Shown piece after piece: positions 62,603 to 64,000 of a DNA stretch of 64,000 nucleotides. How positions within the stretch are numbered: position 1 is the first letter of the stretch; every line of letters begins with the position of its first letter. Source of the DNA: Collinsella sp. (GTDB lineage Bacteria > Actinomycetota > Coriobacteriia > Coriobacteriales > Coriobacteriaceae); assembly GCA_019414565.1 (NCBI GenBank), contig DXLU01000005.1, forward strand, positions 1-64,000, given 5' to 3'. Under the pieces are notes generated by a model. It was not told the DNA's origin. It saw nothing but the letters and a program-made list of their open reading frames with translations, and ran no database searches. The position numbers were made by a program, and so were the translations under genes.

Positions 62603-63850
62603 TTATGCAAAGCGGGCGACGAGCTCCTGGAGCACATCGGTCATCTTGACGAGCGAACTGACCGGGACGAACTCGTTGACGCCGTGGTAGCAATAGCCGC
62701 CGGTGGAAAGGTTGGGGCAGGGCAGACCGCGGAACGACAGCTGCGCGCCGTCGGTGCCGCCGCGAATCGGCAGCACTTGGGGCTCAACGCCGCAGGCAAG
62801 GTAGGCTTCCTTGGCAACATCAATAAGCTCGGGATAGTCACGAACGATCTCGGCCATATTTCGATACTGCTGCTTAATCTCGACCGTCACACGCTCCTCA
62901 CCCAGACGCTGGTTGAGCATCGAGGCGGCGGCATCAATAAGGTCGAGTTTCTGCTGGAACTTGGCGGCGTCATGGTCGCGGACGATATAGCGCGCTGTGG
63001 CGTGATCGACGGTCGCAGATACACCCTCAAGGTGATAAAAGCCCTCGTAGCCTTCCGTATACTCCGGGCGCTGCACGTAGGGGAGCAACGCGTTGAAGTC
63101 GCAGAACAGATTGCCTGCGTTGACCATACGACCCTTAGCGTCGCCCGGGTGGATGGACTGGCCCTCAAAGCGGACGGTCGCCTCGGCGGCGTTAAAGCAC
63201 TCCCACTCCAGCTCGCCGATGGGGCCGCCGTCGACCGTGTAGGCGTACTTGCAGCCAAAGGTATCGATATCCAACAGCTCGGCTCCGTGGCCGATCTCCT
63301 CGTCAGGGCAGAAGCAAATGCCGAGTGCGGGATGGGGCAGAGAAGGGTCCTGAGCGATACGCGCGACAAGCGACATGATCTCGGCGACGCCTGCCTTGTC
63401 GTCTGCGCCCAGCAGCGTGGTGCCGTCGCTGCAGACCAGGTCCTCACCCGCGAGGTCATTCAGGGCGGGAAGCTTGGCGGTACTCATGGCAACGGGTTTA
63501 CCGTCAACCGTGCCGCAGACCAGGTTGCCGCCTTCGTAGTGCACGATGTGCGGCTTCACGCCGGCGCCCGGTGCAACTTCGGTGGTGTCGAGATGGGCGA
63601 TCAGGCCCAGGGCGGGCTTGTCTTCAGCGCCCGCACTTGCGGGGATATGCGCGCAGACATAGGCGTGCTCGGTCACGTGGGCATCTTCCGCACCAAGCTC
63701 GCGCAGCTCTTCAGCCAGCACGTTGGCAAGGTCAAACTGAACGGCGCTCGAGGGTACCTGGTCGCAGTTTGCATCCTCGGACTGCGTGTTGATCTGGACG
63801 TAGCGCAAAAAGCGTTCGAGGACATCGGGGCTCGTGGTGGTGTTTTCCAT
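62603..63850 (-). CDS. pepT: Peptidase T (tripeptide aminopeptidase)
   Basis: A 415-residue di-zinc M20 peptidase that removes the N-terminal residue of tripeptides. Motifs are LIAHLDTTEVAPG, the metal-bridging LLGADDKAGVAEIM, and the catalytic PDEEIGHGAELLD. GGTDGAQLSFRGLPCPN near the C-terminus is characteristic of PepT. The start is set at 63850 (MENTTTS) behind TTGGAG; the longer frame from 63946 runs into the divergent promoter region. Confidence 0.95.
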   Translation of the reverse strand: MENTTTSPDVLERFLRYVQINTQSEDANCDQVPSSAVQFDLANVLAEELRELGAEDAHVTEHAYVCAHIPASAGAEDKPALGLIAHLDTTEVAPGAGVKPHIVHYEGGNLVCGTVDGKPVAMSTAKLPALNDLAGEDLVCSDGTTLLGADDKAGVAEIMSLVARIAQDPSLPHPALGICFCPDEEIGHGAELLDIDTFGCKYAYTVDGGPIGELEWECFNAAEATVRFEGQSIHPGDAKGRMVNAGNLFCDFNALLPYVQRPEYTEGYEGFYHLEGVSATVDHATARYIVRDHDAAKFQQKLDLIDAAASMLNQRLGEERVTVEIKQQYRNMAEIVRDYPELIDVAKEAYLACGVEPQVLPIRGGTDGAQLSFRGLPCPNLSTGGYCYHGVNEFVPVSSLVKMTDVLQELVARFA

Positions 63851-63970
63851 AAAGACCGCTCCAATCTTGGTCGTCGTGTGCAACAAGAACTCTAGCACGG
63901 TATGCCACGGCATACCACGACGCTTGGATGGGGTAGAATCAGCCATTGAATGCAGAAGGGACGGAAGATC

Positions 63971-64000
63971 ATGGATACGACAAATAGCTCGCGCGAACTA
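63971..64000 (+). CDS. Start of a gene cut by the window end
   Basis: An ATG at 63971 behind AGAAGGGACGGAAG opens a frame MDTTNSSREL that runs off the window. It is divergent from pepT. Ten residues are not enough to name the product. Confidence 0.5.
   Translation, partial: MDTTNSSREL

Overview
The window reads as chromosomal DNA from a GC-rich anaerobic actinobacterium of the class Coriobacteriia, most likely Collinsella. This is an inference from codon usage, short intergenic gaps, strong AAGGAG-type ribosome binding sites and the look of the proteins; no database search was run. There are no rRNA or tRNA genes, no CRISPR array, no transposase and no phage genes, so this is mostly core chromosome with accessory metabolic cassettes. 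Coordinates given for genes include the stop codon, and starts were chosen by ribosome binding site.

Layout. 1-614: non-coding, a mosaic of palindromes including one near-perfect inverted repeat with 112-bp arms. 615-8636: an LtaS-type phosphoglycerol transferase, a nitroreductase, a Kup potassium transporter and a KdpD/KdpE-like two-component pair. 8731-20002: RlmKL rRNA methyltransferase, a HAD phosphatase, a DeoR regulator divergent from a sugar PTS operon of the ascorbate type that is bracketed by two transaldolase-like genes, then tex. 20324-24748: a leftward SDR/MFS/Gfo-Idh catabolic operon with a divergent LysR regulator. 24906-29128: a MarR-controlled heterodimeric ABC exporter. 29455-32467: pyridoxamine kinase, a Cys-rich small protein, a low-molecular-weight phosphatase and an MFS exporter.

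32565-38638 is the most interesting block. It encodes a UbiD-family decarboxylase, its UbiX flavin prenyltransferase, a DASS-type anion transporter, a MerR-family regulator and a protein fusing an LpdD/YclD-like domain to a complete type I isopentenyl-diphosphate isomerase. The isomerase makes DMAPP, from which the prenyl group of prenylated FMN derives, so the cluster appears to carry its own supply for the UbiD cofactor. Two 19-bp operator-like palindromes placed identically behind a -35 hexamer precede the fusion gene and the transporter, and suggest a MerR-type regulon.

38834-45337: a membrane-anchored protein of unknown function, an aldose epimerase, and a polar amino acid ABC importer with an M20 peptidase. 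45566-64000: conserved housekeeping genes in the order prfA, prmC, (hicA-hicB inserted), tsaC-like, glpK, upp, atpI-atpBEFHAGDC, murA, LytR-CpsA-Psr and, on the other strand, pepT. PrmC carries an unusual insertion of about 125 residues.

Non-coding architecture is the second theme. Many genes are followed within a few bases of the stop codon by repeated palindromic elements. The most elaborate family has four copies (36908, 40677, 46634, 62253) of about 150 bp, with a conserved fold, compensatory base changes, an invariant CGACGCTGC segment and a conserved bulge. A second family is built on TGTGACAAAGGG inverted repeats, and a third is an identical 68-bp unit present twice.
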